Positions 10,401 to 24,245 of a DNA stretch of 64,000 nucleotides are shown here, in pieces. Under the pieces are notes generated by a model, which was given only the letters and a program-made list of their open reading frames with translations, ran no database searches and was not told where the DNA came from. The stretch comes from Limnoperna fortunei. Taxonomy: Eukaryota > Mollusca > Bivalvia > Mytilida > Modiolidae. Numbering within the stretch: position 1 is the first letter of the stretch; the number at the start of each line of letters is the position of its first letter. Location of the stretch: NCBI GenBank assembly GCA_944474755.1, contig OX104112.1:91091756-91155755 (forward strand). The letters run 5' to 3'. A program made the translations under genes and the position numbers.

Positions 10401-13400
10401 GAAAATACACAAAAAAGAAGTTTTATACACATTTAGGAGGAAGAAATCAAATTTCGAATACGTAGGGGCACCTCGAGGAAATTAGAAAAAAATGAGACTC
10501 CCCCTTTTTGACCTTCATTTTTCAGCCAGAAAAGCAATGCGAACCTATATTTTTAATAACACCAAATAAACCCCCTATTCTTTAACATAAATAATCTCTC
10601 TTAATTTAACATTAAATTAACTTTGTCTTTCAAGGAAATAATAATCGAAAAGGGGTACCCCATATGGAAAATAACATAGAAAGGCCATTGGTCCATTGTA
10701 TTCTATACATGTTTCTTTTTGGCATTTGAATTCCGCAAATTTTACTTTAAGCGCATAAATTCAGCATAAAATCATAGATTATGACAAAATTCATTGTTTA
10801 TATTCACGTTTTAATTAGCTATAGTCTATTTCATGAAACATGCTATTTTCAATGCAACGTTAGGGGTGGGAATGATGAAACAATGACGGAAAGGCTCGTG
10901 GTCAATGTGTACACTACATTTGGAGTTTGTATGTTACAGGACGCATAAAACAGCAAATTTAGTCTAATTCAGTGATTCAAATTGAACTTTTGACAATATA
11001 AAAGAACTATGATCTTTACGTTTTTTTCGGCCCTAATCTGACTTTCTGGTTGTGTTATAATAATGGGCGATAATTTCACAAATGTTAAACGATTTCGAAA
11101 CGCTGTTTACAAATCACCGAAGTAAGGTCCAGCATTCAACCATAATGTTGTACTATGAAATTTAGGTCAGTTTTGAACAAGTTATAGTCTGTTTCAAAAA
11201 CCGTTAATTTTCGGAAGATCATTTAGACCGCATTTCGTTCGTTCATTTGTGGACCCTGAATGAAAATTTAAGATAGAACAATCGTCGAACATAGGCATCT
11301 ACACATGCTATGTGAAAAACACCAACAGTAAAGATAAAAAACATCAATTTTGAAGCGCAGCACAAACTGAGGAGAAAAAAACTACTTGCAAAAACGCGCC
11401 TTTTTTTCTAGGGGTGGCCTTTAAAAAACGGCACTTAAAGCATAAAGGAACATCGATGTATATGCCCAACTACATACAAGTTTTGTAATTGAATCAACAG
11501 TACTAAAGGTATGCAATTTGCTTAATTCTGCATCCATTTAATATCTCTATAGGTATCAATGTACTATTGCATAACGGTATGGGCGCGGCCATTTTATGAG
11601 CACAAAGTAAAGCGTGAAAAAAACTGTCAGGTTAAACGCGATTGGTCAATAATGATTGTTAAAGTAAATATATTTTGGAAAGAAATGCAATCTTTGGTAT
11701 GAAAATACACAAAAAAGAAGTTTTATACACATTTAGGAGGAAGAAATCAAATTTCGAATACGTAGGGGCACCTCGAGGAAATTAGAAAAAAATGAGACTC
11801 CCCCTTTTTGACCTTCATTTTTCAGCCAGAAAAGCAATGCGAACCTATATTTTTAATAACACCAAATAAACCCCCTATTCTTTAACATAAATAATCTCTC
11901 TTAATTTAACATTAAATTAACTTTGTCTTTCAAGGAAATAATAATCGAAAAGGGGTACCCCATATGGAAAATAACATAGAAAGGCCATTGGTCCATTGTA
12001 TTCTATACATGTTTCTTTTTGGCATTTGAATTCCGCAAATTTTACTTTAAGCGCATAAATTCAGCATAAAATCATAGATTATGACAAAATTCATTGTTTA
12101 TATTCACGTTTTAATTAGCTATAGTCTATTTCATGAAACATGCTATTTTCAATGCAACGTTAGGGGTGGGAATGATGAAACAATGACGGAAAGGCTCGTG
12201 GTCAATGTGTACACTACATTTGGAGTTTGTATGTTACAGGACGCATAAAACAGCAAATTTAGTCTAATTCAGTGATTCAAATTGAACTTTTGACAATATA
12301 AAAGAACTATGATCTTTACGTTTTTTTCGGCCCTAATCTGACTTTCTGGTTGTGTTATAATAATGGGCGATAATTTCACAAATGTTAAACGATTTCGAAA
12401 CGCTGTTTACAAATCACCGAAGTAAGGTCCAGCATTCAACCATAATGTTGTACTATGAAATTTAGGTCAGTTTTGAACAAGTTATAGTCTGTTTCAAAAA
12501 CCGTTAATTTTCGGAAGATCATTTAGACCGCATTTCGTTCGTTCATTTGTGGACCCTGAATGAAAATTTAAGATAGAACAATCGTCGAACATAGGCATCT
12601 ACACATGCTATGTGAAAAACACCAACAGTAAAGATAAAAAACATCAATTTTGAAGCGCAGCACAAACTGAGGAGAAAAAAACTACTTGCAAAAACGCGCC
12701 TTTTTTTCTAGGGGTGGCCTTTAAAAAACGGCACTTAAAGCATAAAGGAACATCGATGTATATGCCCAACTACATACAAGTTTTGTAATTGAATCAACAG
12801 TACTAAAGGTATGCAATTTGCTTAATTCTGCATCCATTTAATATCTCTATAGGTATCAATGTACTATTGCATAACGGTATGGGCGCGGCCATTTTATGAG
12901 CACAAAGTAAAGCGTGAAAAAAACTGTCAGGTTAAACGCGATTGGTCAATAATGATTGTTAAAGTAAATATATTTTGGAAAGAAATGCAATCTTTGGTAT
13001 GAAAATACACAAAAAAGAAGTTTTATACACATTTAGGAGGAAGAAATCAAATTTCGAATACGTAGGGGCACCTCGAGGAAATTAGAAAAAAATGAGACTC
13101 CCCCTTTTTGACCTTCATTTTTCAGCCAGAAAAGCAATGCGAACCTATATTTTTAATAACACCAAATAAACCCCCTATTCTTTAACATAAATAATCTCTC
13201 TTAATTTAACATTAAATTAACTTTGTCTTTCAAGGAAATAATAATCGAAAAGGGGTACCCCATATGGAAAATAACATAGAAAGGCCATTGGTCCATTGTA
13301 TTCTATACATGTTTCTTTTTGGCATTTGAATTCCGCAAATTTTACTTTAAGCGCATAAATTCAGCATAAAATCATAGATTATGACAAAATTCATTGTTTA

Positions 13401-14300
13401 TATTCACGTTTTAATTAGCTATAGTCTATTTCATGAAACATGCTATTTTCAATGCAACGTTAGGGGTGGGAATGATGAAACAATGACGGAAAGGCTCGTG
13501 GTCAATGTGTACACTACATTTGGAGTTTGTATGTTACAGGACGCATAAAACAGCAAATTTAGTCTAATTCAGTGATTCAAATTGAACTTTTGACAATATA
13601 AAAGAACTATGATCTTTACGTTTTTTTCGGCCCTAATCTGACTTTCTGGTTGTGTTATAATAATGGGCGATAATTTCACAAATGTTAAACGATTTCGAAA
13701 CGCTGTTTACAAATCACCGAAGTAAGGTCCAGCATTCAACCATAATGTTGTACTATGAAATTTAGGTCAGTTTTGAACAAGTTATAGTCTGTTTCAAAAA
13801 CCGTTAATTTTCGGAAGATCATTTAGACCGCATTTCGTTCGTTCATTTGTGGACCCTGAATGAAAATTTAAGATAGAACAATCGTCGAACATAGGCATCT
13901 ACACATGCTATGTGAAAAACACCAACAGTAAAGATAAAAAACATCAATTTTGAAGCGCAGCACAAACTGAGGAGAAAAAAACTACTTGCAAAAACGCGCC
14001 TTTTTTTCTAGGGGTGGCCTTTAAAAAACGGCACTTAAAGCATAAAGGAACATCGATGTATATGCCCAACTACATACAAGTTTTGTAATTGAATCAACAG
14101 TACTAAAGGTATGCAATTTGCTTAATTCTGCATCCATTTAATATCTCTATAGGTATCAATGTACTATTGCATAACGGTATGGGCGCGGCCATTTTATGAG
14201 CACAAAGTAAAGCGTGAAAAAAACTGTCAGGTTAAACGCGATTGGTCAATAATGATTGTTAAAGTAAATATATTTTGGAAAGAAATGCAATCTTTGGTAT
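10401..14300 (+). repeat. Satellite copies 9-11, consensus sequence
   Basis: Three 1300 bp copies starting at 10401, 11701 and 13001, with no difference seen. Confidence 0.93.
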
Positions 14301-15600
14301 GAAAATACACAAAAAAGAAGTTTTATACACATTTAGGAGGAAGAAATCGAATTTCGAATACGTAGGGGCACCTCGAGGAAATTAGAAAAAAATGAGACTC
14401 CCCCTTTTTGACCTTCATTTTTCAGCCAGAAAAGCAATGCGAACCTATATTTTTAATAACACCAAATAAACCCCCTATTCTTTAACATAAATAATCTCTC
14501 TTAATTTAACATTAAATTAACTTTGTCTTTCAAGGAAATAATAATCGAAAAGGGGTACCCCATATGGAAAATAACATAGAAAGGCCATTGGTCCATTGTA
14601 TTCTATACATGTTTCTTTTTGGCATTTGAATTCCGCAAATTTTACTTTAAGCGCATAAATTCAGCATAAAATCATAGATTATGACAAAATTCATTGTTTA
14701 TATTCACGTTTTAATTAGCTATAGTCTATTTCATGAAACATGCTATTTTCAATGCAACGTTAGGGGTGGGAATGATGAAACAATGACGGAAAGGCTCGTG
14801 GTCAATGTGTACACTACATTTGGAGTTTGTATGTTACAGGACGCATAAAACAGCAAATTTAGTCTAATTCAGTGATTCAAATTGAACTTTTGACAATATA
14901 AAAGAACTATGATCTTTACGTTTTTTTCGGCCCTAATCTGACTTTCTGGTTGTGTTATAATAATGGGCGATAATTTCACAAATGTTAAACGATTTCGAAA
15001 CGCTGTTTACAAATCACCGAAGTAAGGTCCAGCATTCAACCATAATGTTGTACTATGAAATTTAGGTCAGTTTTGAACAAGTTATAGTCTGTTTCAAAAA
15101 CCGTTAATTTTCGGAAGATCATTTAGACCGCATTTCGTTCGTTCATTTGTGGACCCTGAATGAAAATTTAAGATAGAACAATCGTCGAACATAGGCATCT
15201 ACACATGCTATGTGAAAAACACCAACAGTAAAGATAAAAAACATCAATTTTGAAGCGCAGCACAAACTGAGGAGAAAAAAACTACTTGCAAAAACGCGCC
15301 TTTTTTTCTAGGGGTGGCCTTTAAAAAACGGCACTTAAAGCATAAAGGAACATCGATGTATATGCCCAACTACATACAAGTTTTGTAATTGAATCAACAG
15401 TACTAAAGGTATGCAATTTGCTTAATTCTGCATCCATTTAATATCTCTATAGGTATCAATGTACTATTGCATAACGGTATGGGCGCGGCCATTTTATGAG
15501 CACAAAGTAAAGCGTGAAAAAAACTGTCAGGTTAAACGCGATTGGTCAATAATGATTGTTAAAGTAAATATATTTTGGAAAGAAATGCAATCTTTGGTAT
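14301..15600 (+). repeat. Satellite copy 12, one substitution
   Basis: It has A to G at 14349 (unit 49), turning AAATCAAATTTC into AAATCGAATTTC near the end of sub-monomer m7. Confidence 0.93.
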
Positions 15601-16900
15601 GAAAATACACAAAAAAGAAGTTTTATACACATTTAGGAGGAAGAAATCAAATTTCGAATACGTAGGGGCACCTCGAGGAAATTAGAAAAAAATGAGACTC
15701 CCCCTTTTTGACCTTCATTTTTCAGCCAGAAAAGCAATGCGAACCTATATTTTTAATAACACCAAATAAACCCCCTATTCTTTAACATAAATAATCTCTC
15801 TTAATTTAACATTAAATTAACTTTGTCTTTCAAGGAAATAATAATCGAAAAGGGGTACCCCATATGGAAAATAACATAGAAAGGCCATTGGTCCATTGTA
15901 TTCTATACATGTTTCTTTTTGGCATTTGAATTCCGCAAATTTTACTTTAAGCGCATAAATTCAGCATAAAATCATAGATTATGACAAAATTCATTGTTTA
16001 TATTCACGTTTTAATTAGCTATAGTCTATTTCATGAAACATGCTATTTTCAATGCAACGTTAGGGGTGGGAATGATGAAACAATGACGGAAAGGCTCGTG
16101 GTCAATGTGTACACTACATTTGGAGTTTGTATGTTACAGGACGCATAAAACAGCAAATTTAGTCTAATTCAGTGATTCAAATTGAACTTTTGACAATATA
16201 AAAGAACTATGATCTTTACGTTTTTTTCGGCCCTAATCTGACTTTCTGGTTGTGTTATAATAATGGGCGATAATTTCACAAATGTTAAACGATTTCGAAA
16301 CGCTGTTTACAAATCACCGAAGTAAGGTCCAGCATTCAACCATAATGTTGTACTATGAAATTTAGGTCAGTTTTGAACAAGTTATAGTCTGTTTCAAAAA
16401 CCGTTAATTTTCGGAAGATCATTTAGACCGCATTTCGTTCGTTCATTTGTGGACCCTGAATGAAAATTTAAGATAGAACAATCGTCGAACATAGGCATCT
16501 ACACATGCTATGTGAAAAACACCAACAGTAAAGATAAAAAACATCAATTTTGAAGCGCAGCACAAACTGAGGAGAAAAAAACTACTTGCAAAAACGCGCC
16601 TTTTTTTCTAGGGGTGGCCTTTAAAAAACGGCACTTAAAGCATAAAGGAACATCGATGTATATGCCCAACTACATACAAGTTTTGTAATTGAATCAACAG
16701 TACTAAAGGTATGCAATTTGCTTAATTCTGCATCCATTTAATATCTCTATAGGTATCAATGTACTATTGCATAACGGTATGGGCGCGGCCATTTTATGAG
16801 CACAAAGTAAAGCGTGAAAAAAACTGTCAGGTTAAACGCGATTGGTCAATAATGATTGTTAAAGTAAATATATTTTGGAAAGAAATGCAATCTTTGGTAT
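15601..16900 (+). repeat. Satellite copy 13, consensus sequence
   Basis: One 1300 bp copy with no difference seen. Confidence 0.93.
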
Positions 16901-18201
16901 GAAAATACACAAAAAAGAAGTTTTATACACATTTAGGAGGAAGAAATCAAATTTCGAATACGTAGGGGCACCTCGAGGAAATTAGAAAAAAATGAGACTC
17001 CCCCTTTTTGACCTTCATTTTTCAGCCAGAAAAGCAATGCGAACCTATATTTTTAATAACACCAAATAAACCCCCTATTCTTTAACATAAATAATCTCTC
17101 TTAATTTAACATTAAATTAACTTTGTCTTTCAAGGAAATAATAATCGAAAAGGGGTACCCCATATGGAAAATAACATAGAAAGGCCATTGGTCCATTGTA
17201 TTCTATACATGTTTCTTTTTGGCATTTGAATTCCGCAAATTTTACTTTAAGCGCATAAATTCAGCATAAAATCATAGATTATGACAAAATTCATTGTTTA
17301 TATTCACGTTTTAATTAGCTATAGTCTATTTCATGAAACATGCTATTTTCAATGCAACGTTAGGGGTGGGAATGATGAAACAATGACGGAAAGGCTCGTG
17401 GTCAATGTGTACACTACATTTGGAGTTTGTATGTTACAGGACGCATAAAACAGCAAATTTAGTCTAATTCAGTGATTCAAATTGAACTTTTGACAATATA
17501 AAAGAACTATGATCTTTACGTTTTTTTTCGGCCCTAATCTGACTTTCTGGTTGTGTTATAATAATGGGCGATAATTTCACAAATGTTAAACGATTTCGAA
17601 ACGCTGTTTACAAATCACCGAAGTAAGGTCCAGCATTCAACCATAATGTTGTACTATGAAATTTAGGTCAGTTTTGAACAAGTTATAGTCTGTTTCAAAA
17701 ACCGTTAATTTTCGGAAGATCATTTAGACCGCATTTCGTTCGTTCATTTGTGGACCCTGAATGAAAATTTAAGATAGAACAATCGTCGAACATAGGCATC
17801 TACACATGCTATGTGAAAAACACCAACAGTAAAGATAAAAAACATCAATTTTGAAGCGCAGCACAAACTGAGGAGAAAAAAACTACTTGCAAAAACGCGC
17901 CTTTTTTTCTAGGGGTGGCCTTTAAAAAACGGCACTTAAAGCATAAAGGAACATCGATGTATATGCCCAACTACATACAAGTTTTGTAATTGAATCAACA
18001 GTACTAAAGGTATGCAATTTGCTTAATTCTGCATCCATTTAATATCTCTATAGGTATCAATGTACTATTGCATAACGGTATGGGCGCGGCCATTTTATGA
18101 GCACAAAGTAAAGCGTGAAAAAAACTGTCAGGTTAAACGCGATTGGTCAATAATGATTGTTAAAGTAAATATATTTTGGAAAGAAATGCAATCTTTGGTA
18201 T
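16901..18201 (+). repeat. Satellite copy 14, 1301 bp (T7 to T8)
   Basis: A T tract at 17521-17528 has eight T where other copies have seven (unit 621-627). A one-base change in a homopolymer may be real slippage or a consensus error of long-read sequencing. Confidence 0.93.
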
Positions 18202-19501
18202 GAAAATACACAAAAAAGAAGTTTTATACACATTTAGGAGGAAGAAATCAAATTTCGAATACGTAGGGGCACCTCGAGGAAATTAGAAAAAAATGAGACT
18301 CCCCCTTTTTGACCTTCATTTTTCAGCCAGAAAAGCAATGCGAACCTATATTTTTAATAACACCAAATAAACCCCCTATTCTTTAACATAAATAATCTCT
18401 CTTAATTTAACATTAAATTAACTTTGTCTTTCAAGGAAATAATAATCGAAAAGGGGTACCCCATATGGAAAATAACATAGAAAGGCCATTGGTCCATTGT
18501 ATTCTATACATGTTTCTTTTTGGCATTTGAATTCCGCAAATTTTACTTTAAGCGCATAAATTCAGCATAAAATCATAGATTATGACAAAATTCATTGTTT
18601 ATATTCACGTTTTAATTAGCTATAGTCTATTTCATGAAACATGCTATTTTCAATGCAACGTTAGGGGTGGGAATGATGAAACAATGACGGAAAGGCTCGT
18701 GGTCAATGTGTACACTACATTTGGAGTTTGTATGTTACAGGACGCATAAAACAGCAAATTTAGTCTAATTCAGTGATTCAAATTGAACTTTTGACAATAT
18801 AAAAGAACTATGATCTTTACGTTTTTTTCGGCCCTAATCTGACTTTCTGGTTGTGTTATAATAATGGGCGATAATTTCACAAATGTTAAACGATTTCGAA
18901 ACGCTGTTTACAAATCACCGAAGTAAGGTCCAGCATTCAACCATAATGTTGTACTATGAAATTTAGGTCAGTTTTGAACAAGTTATAGTCTGTTTCAAAA
19001 ACCGTTAATTTTCGGAAGATCATTTAGACCGCATTTCGTTCGTTCATTTGTGGACCCTGAATGAAAATTTAAGATAGAACAATCGTCGAACATAGGCATC
19101 TACACATGCTATGTGAAAAACACCAACAGTAAAGATAAAAAACATCAATTTTGAAGCGCAGCACAAACTGAGGAGAAAAAAACTACTTGCAAAAACGCGC
19201 CTTTTTTTCTAGGGGTGGCCTTTAAAAAACGGCACTTAAAGCATAAAGGAACATCGATGTATATGCCCAACTACATACAAGTTTTGTAATTGAATCAACA
19301 GTACTAAAGGTATGCAATTTGCTTAATTCTGCATCCATTTAATATCTCTATAGGTATCAATGTACTATTGCATAACGGTATGGGCGCGGCCATTTTATGA
19401 GCACAAAGTAAAGCGTGAAAAAAACTGTCAGGTTAAACGCGATTGGTCAATAATGATTGTTAAAGTAAATATATTTTGGAAAGAAATGCAATCTTTGGTA
19501 T
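18202..19501 (+). repeat. Satellite copy 15, consensus sequence
   Basis: One 1300 bp copy with no difference seen. Confidence 0.93.
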
Positions 19502-20800
19502 GAAAATACACAAAAAAGAAGTTTTATACACATTTAGGAGGAAGAAATCAAATTTCGAATACGTAGGGGCACCTCGAGGAAATTAGAAAAAAATGAGACT
19601 CCCCCTTTTTGACCTTCATTTTTCAGCCAGAAAAGCAATGCGAACCTATATTTTTAATAACACCAAATAAACCCCCTATTCTTTAACATAAATAATCTCT
19701 CTTAATTTAACATTAAATTAACTTTGTCTTTCAAGGAAATAATAATCGAAAAGGGGTACCCCATATGGAAAATAACATAGAAAGGCCATTGGTCCATTGT
19801 ATTCTATACATGTTTCTTTTTGGCATTTGAATTCCGCAAATTTTACTTTAAGCGCATAAATTCAGCATAAAATCATAGATTATGACAAAATTCATTGTTT
19901 ATATTCACGTTTTAATTAGCTATAGTCTATTTCATGAAACATGCTATTTTCAATGCAACGTTAGGGGTGGGAATGATGAAACAATGACGGAAAGGCTCGT
20001 GGTCAATGTGTACACTACATTTGGAGTTTGTATGTTACAGGACGCATAAAACAGCAAATTTAGTCTAATTCGGTGATTCAAATTGAACTTTTGACAATAT
20101 AAAAGAACTATGATCTTTACGTTTTTTTCGGCCCTAATCTGACTTTCTGGTTGTGTTATAATAATGGGCGATAATTTCACAAATGTTAAACGATTTCGAA
20201 ACGCTGTTTACAAATCACCGAAGTAAGGTCCAGCATTCAACCATAATGTTGTACTATGAAATTTAGGTCAGTTTTGAACAAGTTATAGTCTGTTTCAAAA
20301 ACCGTTAATTTTCGGAAGATCATTTAGACCGCATTTCGTTCGTTCATTTGTGGACCCTGAATGAAAATTTAAGATAGAACAATCGTCGAACATAGGCATC
20401 TACACATGCTATGTGAAAAACACCAACAGTAAAGATAAAAAACATCAATTTTGAAGCGCAGCACAAACTGAGGAGAAAAAAACTACTTGCAAAAACGCGC
20501 CTTTTTTCTAGGGGTGGCCTTTAAAAAACGGCACTTAAAGCATAAAGGAACATCGATGTATATGCCCAACTACATACAAGTTTTGTAATTGAATCAACAG
20601 TACTAAAGGTATGCAATTTGCTTAATTCTGCATCCATTTAATATCTCTATAGGTATCAATGTACTATTGCATAACGGTATGGGCGCGGCCATTTTATGAG
20701 CACAAAGTAAAGCGTGAAAAAAACTGTCAGGTTAAACGCGATTGGTCAATAATGATTGTTAAAGTAAATATATTTTGGAAAGAAATGCAATCTTTGGTAT
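19502..20800 (+). repeat. Satellite copy 16, 1299 bp, one substitution and T7 to T6
   Basis: It has A to G at 20072 (unit 571) and one T missing from the tract at 20502-20507 (unit 1001-1007). The substitution changes a minus-strand TGA stop to CGA. This extends a frame that ends after 36 codons in other copies to 76 codons (19950-20180, minus strand). That longer frame is a by-product of the mutation and not a gene. Confidence 0.93.
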
Positions 20801-22945
20801 GAAAATACACAAAAAAGAAGTTTTATACACATTTAGGAGGAAGAAATCAAATTTCGAATACGTAGGGGCACCTCGAGGAAATTAGAAAAAAATGAGACTC
20901 CCCCTTTTTGACCTTCATTTTTCAGCCAGAAAAGCAATGCGAACCTATATTTTTAATAACACCAAATAAACCCCCTATTCTTTAACATAAATAATCTCTC
21001 TTAATTTAACATTAAATTAACTTTGTCTTTCAAGGAAATAATAATCGAAAAGGGGTACCCCATATGGAAAATAACATAGAAAGGCCATTGGTCCATTGTA
21101 TTCTATACATGTTTCTTTTTGGCATTTGAATTCCGCAAATTTTACTTTAAGCGCATAAATTCAGCATAAAATCATAGATTATGACAAAATTCATTGTTTA
21201 TATTCACGTTTTAATTAGCTATAGTCTATTTCATGAAACATGCTATTTTCAATGCAACGTTAGGGGTGGGAATGATGAAACAATTGACGGAAAGGCTCGT
21301 GGTCAATGTGTACACTACATTTGGAGTTTGTATGTTACAGGACGCATAAAACAGCAAATTTAGTCTAATTCAGTGATTCAAATTGAACTTTTGACAATAT
21401 AAAAGAACTATGATCTTTACGTTTTTTTCGGCCCTAATCTGACTTTCTGGTTGTGTTATAATAATGGGCGATAATTTCACAAATGTTAAACGATTTCGAA
21501 ACGCTGTTTACAAATCACCGAAGTAAGGTCCAGCATTCAACCATAATGTTGTACTATGAAATTTAGGTCAGTTTTGAACAAGTTATAGTCTGTTTCAAAA
21601 ACCGTTAATTTTCGGAAGATCATTTAGACCGCATTTCGTTCGTTCATTTGTGGACCCTGAATGAAAATTTAAGATAGAACAATCGTCGAACATAGGCATC
21701 TACACATGCTATGTGAAAAACACCAACAGTAAAGATAAAAAACATCAATTTTGAAGCGCAGCACAAACTGAGGAGAAAAAAACTACTTGCAAAAACGCGC
21801 CTTTTTTTCTAGGGGTGGCCTTTAAAAAACGGCACTTAAAGCATAAAGGAACATCGATGTATATGCCCAACTACATACAAGTTTTGTAATTGAATCAACA
21901 GTACTAAAGGTATGCAATTTGCTTAATTCTGCATCCATTTAATATCTCTATACATGTTTCTTTTTGGCATTTGAATTCCGCAAATTTTACTTTAAGCGCA
22001 TAAATTCAGCATAAAATCATAGATTATGACAAAATTCATTGTTTATATTCACGTTTTAATTAGCTATAGTCTATTTCATGAAACATGCTATTTTCAATGC
22101 AACGTTAGGGGTGGGAATGATGAAACAATGACGGAAAGGCTCGTGGTCAATGTGTACACTACATTTGGAGTTTGTATGTTACAGGACGCATAAAACAGCA
22201 AATTTAGTCTAATTCAGTGATTCAAATTGAACTTTTGACAATATAAAAGAACTATGATCTTTACGTTTTTTTCGGCCCTAATCTGACTTTCTGGTTGTGT
22301 TATAATAATGGGCGATAATTTCACAAATGTTAAACGATTTCGAAACGCTGTTTACAAATCACCGAAGTAAGGTCCAGCATTCAACCATAATGTTGTACTA
22401 TGAAATTTAGGTCAGTTTTGAACAAGTTATAGTCTGTTTCAAAAACCGTTAATTTTCGGAAGATCATTTAGACCGCATTTCGTTCGTTCATTTGTGGACC
22501 CTGAATGAAAATTTAAGATAGAACAATCGTCGAACATAGGCATCTACACATGCTATGTGAAAAACACCAACAGTAAAGATAAAAAACATCAATTTTGAAG
22601 CGCAGCACAAACTGAGGAGAAAAAAACTACTTGCAAAAACGCGCCTTTTTTTCTAGGGGTGGCCTTTAAAAAACGGCACTTAAAGCATAAAGGAACATCG
22701 ATGTATATGCCCAACTACATACAAGTTTTGTAATTGAATCAACAGTACTAAAGGTATGCAATTTGCTTAATTCTGCATCCATTTAATATCTCTATAGGTA
22801 TCAATGTACTATTGCATAACGGTATGGGCGCGGCCATTTTATGAGCACAAAGTAAAGCGTGAAAAAAACTGTCAGGTTAAACGCGATTGGTCAATAATGA
22901 TTGTTAAAGTAAATATATTTTGGAAAGAAATGCAATCTTTGGTAT
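20801..22945 (+). repeat. Hybrid copy 17: two units fused across a 456 bp deletion, plus a T insertion
   Basis: The first part follows the unit from position 1 to 1151 and the second continues from unit position 308 of the next copy. The total is 2145 bp in place of 2600 (plus one inserted T). The junction lies in TCTATA at 21947-21952. That 6-mer is present in both parents (unit 1146-1151 and 302-307), so the break is within microhomology. The deletion removes the last 149 bases of one copy and the first 307 of the next, including the end of m6, all of m7 and m1, and the m2 start with its palindrome. A T inserted at 21284-21285 (CAATGACGG to CAATTGACGG) shifts a 55-codon frame to 60 codons. 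This is the only large rearrangement in the window. Confidence 0.95.
21947..21952. other. Deletion junction with TCTATA microhomology
   Basis: TCTATA precedes GGTATC in the normal left parent and CATGTT in the normal right parent. Here it is preceded by the left context (AATATC) and followed by the right context (CATGTT). The two parental sites are not at equivalent positions in the sub-monomers (about 51 bp into m2, about 136 bp into m6). End joining or template switching therefore fits better than in-register homologous exchange. Confidence 0.85.
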
Positions 22946-24245
22946 GAAAATACACAAAAAAGAAGTTTTATACACATTTAGGAGGAAGAAATCAAATTTC
23001 GAATACGTAGGGGCACCTCGAGGAAATTAGAAAAAAATGAGACTCCCCCTTTTTGACCTTCATTTTTCAGCCAGAAAAGCAATGCGAACCTATATTTTTA
23101 ATAACACCAAATAAACCCCCTATTCTTTAACATAAATAATCTCTCTTAATTTAACATTAAATTAACTTTGTCTTTCAAGGAAATAATAATCGAAAAGGGG
23201 TACCCCATATGGAAAATAACATAGAAAGGCCATTGGTCCATTGTATTCTATACATGTTTCTTTTTGGCATTTGAATTCCGCAAATTTTACTTTAAGCGCA
23301 TAAATTCAGCATAAAATCATAGATTATGACAAAATTCATTGTTTATATTCACGTTTTAATTAGCTATAGTCTATTTCATGAAACATGCTATTTTCAATGC
23401 AACGTTAGGGGTGGGAATGATGAAACAATGACGGAAAGGCTCGTGGTCAATGTGTACACTACATTTGGAGTTTGTATGTTACAGGACGCATAAAACAGCA
23501 AATTTAGTCTAATTCAGTGATTCAAATTGAACTTTTGACAATATAAAAGAACTATGAGCTTTACGTTTTTTTCGGCCCTAATCTGACTTTCTGGTTGTGT
23601 TATAATAATGGGCGATAATTTCACAAATGTTAAACGATTTCGAAACGCTGTTTACAAATCACCGAAGTAAGGTCCAGCATTCAACCATAATGTTGTACTA
23701 TGAAATTTAGGTCAGTTTTGAACAAGTTATAGTCTGTTTCAAAAACCGTTAATTTTCGGAAGATCATTTAGACCGCATTTCGTTCGTTCATTTGTGGACC
23801 CTGAATGAAAATTTAAGATAGAACAATCGTCGAACATAGGCATCTACACATGCTATGTGAAAAACACCAACAGTAAAGATAAAAAACATCAATTTTGAAG
23901 CGCAGCACAAACTGAGGAGAAAAAAACTACTTGCAAAAACGCGCCTTTTTTTCTAGGGGTGGCCTTTAAAAAACGGCACTTAAAGCATAAAGGAACATCG
24001 ATGTATATGCCCAACTACATACAAGTTTTGTAATTGAATCAACAGTACTAAAGGTATGCAATTTGCTTAATTCTGCATCCATTTAATATCTCTATAGGTA
24101 TCAATGTACTATTGCATAACGGTATGGGCGCGGCCATTTTATGAGCACAAAGTAAAGCGTGAAAAAAACTGTCAGGTTAAACGCGATTGGTCAATAATGA
24201 TTGTTAAAGTAAATATATTTTGGAAAGAAATGCAATCTTTGGTAT
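22946..24245 (+). repeat. Satellite copy 18, one substitution
   Basis: It has T to G at 23558 (unit 613), changing ACTATGATCT to ACTATGAGCT. Confidence 0.93.

Noticed and set aside
19950..20180. 76-codon minus-strand open frame as a gene
   Set aside because: It is open only in copy 16 because of a private stop-removing substitution at 20072. All other copies stop after 36 codons, and the predicted peptide shows no domain.
21181..21363. 60-codon plus-strand open frame as a gene
   Set aside because: It depends on a one-base insertion in a single copy. The consensus copies have a different 55-codon frame that ends at unit 546-548 (TAA), so there is no conserved protein.
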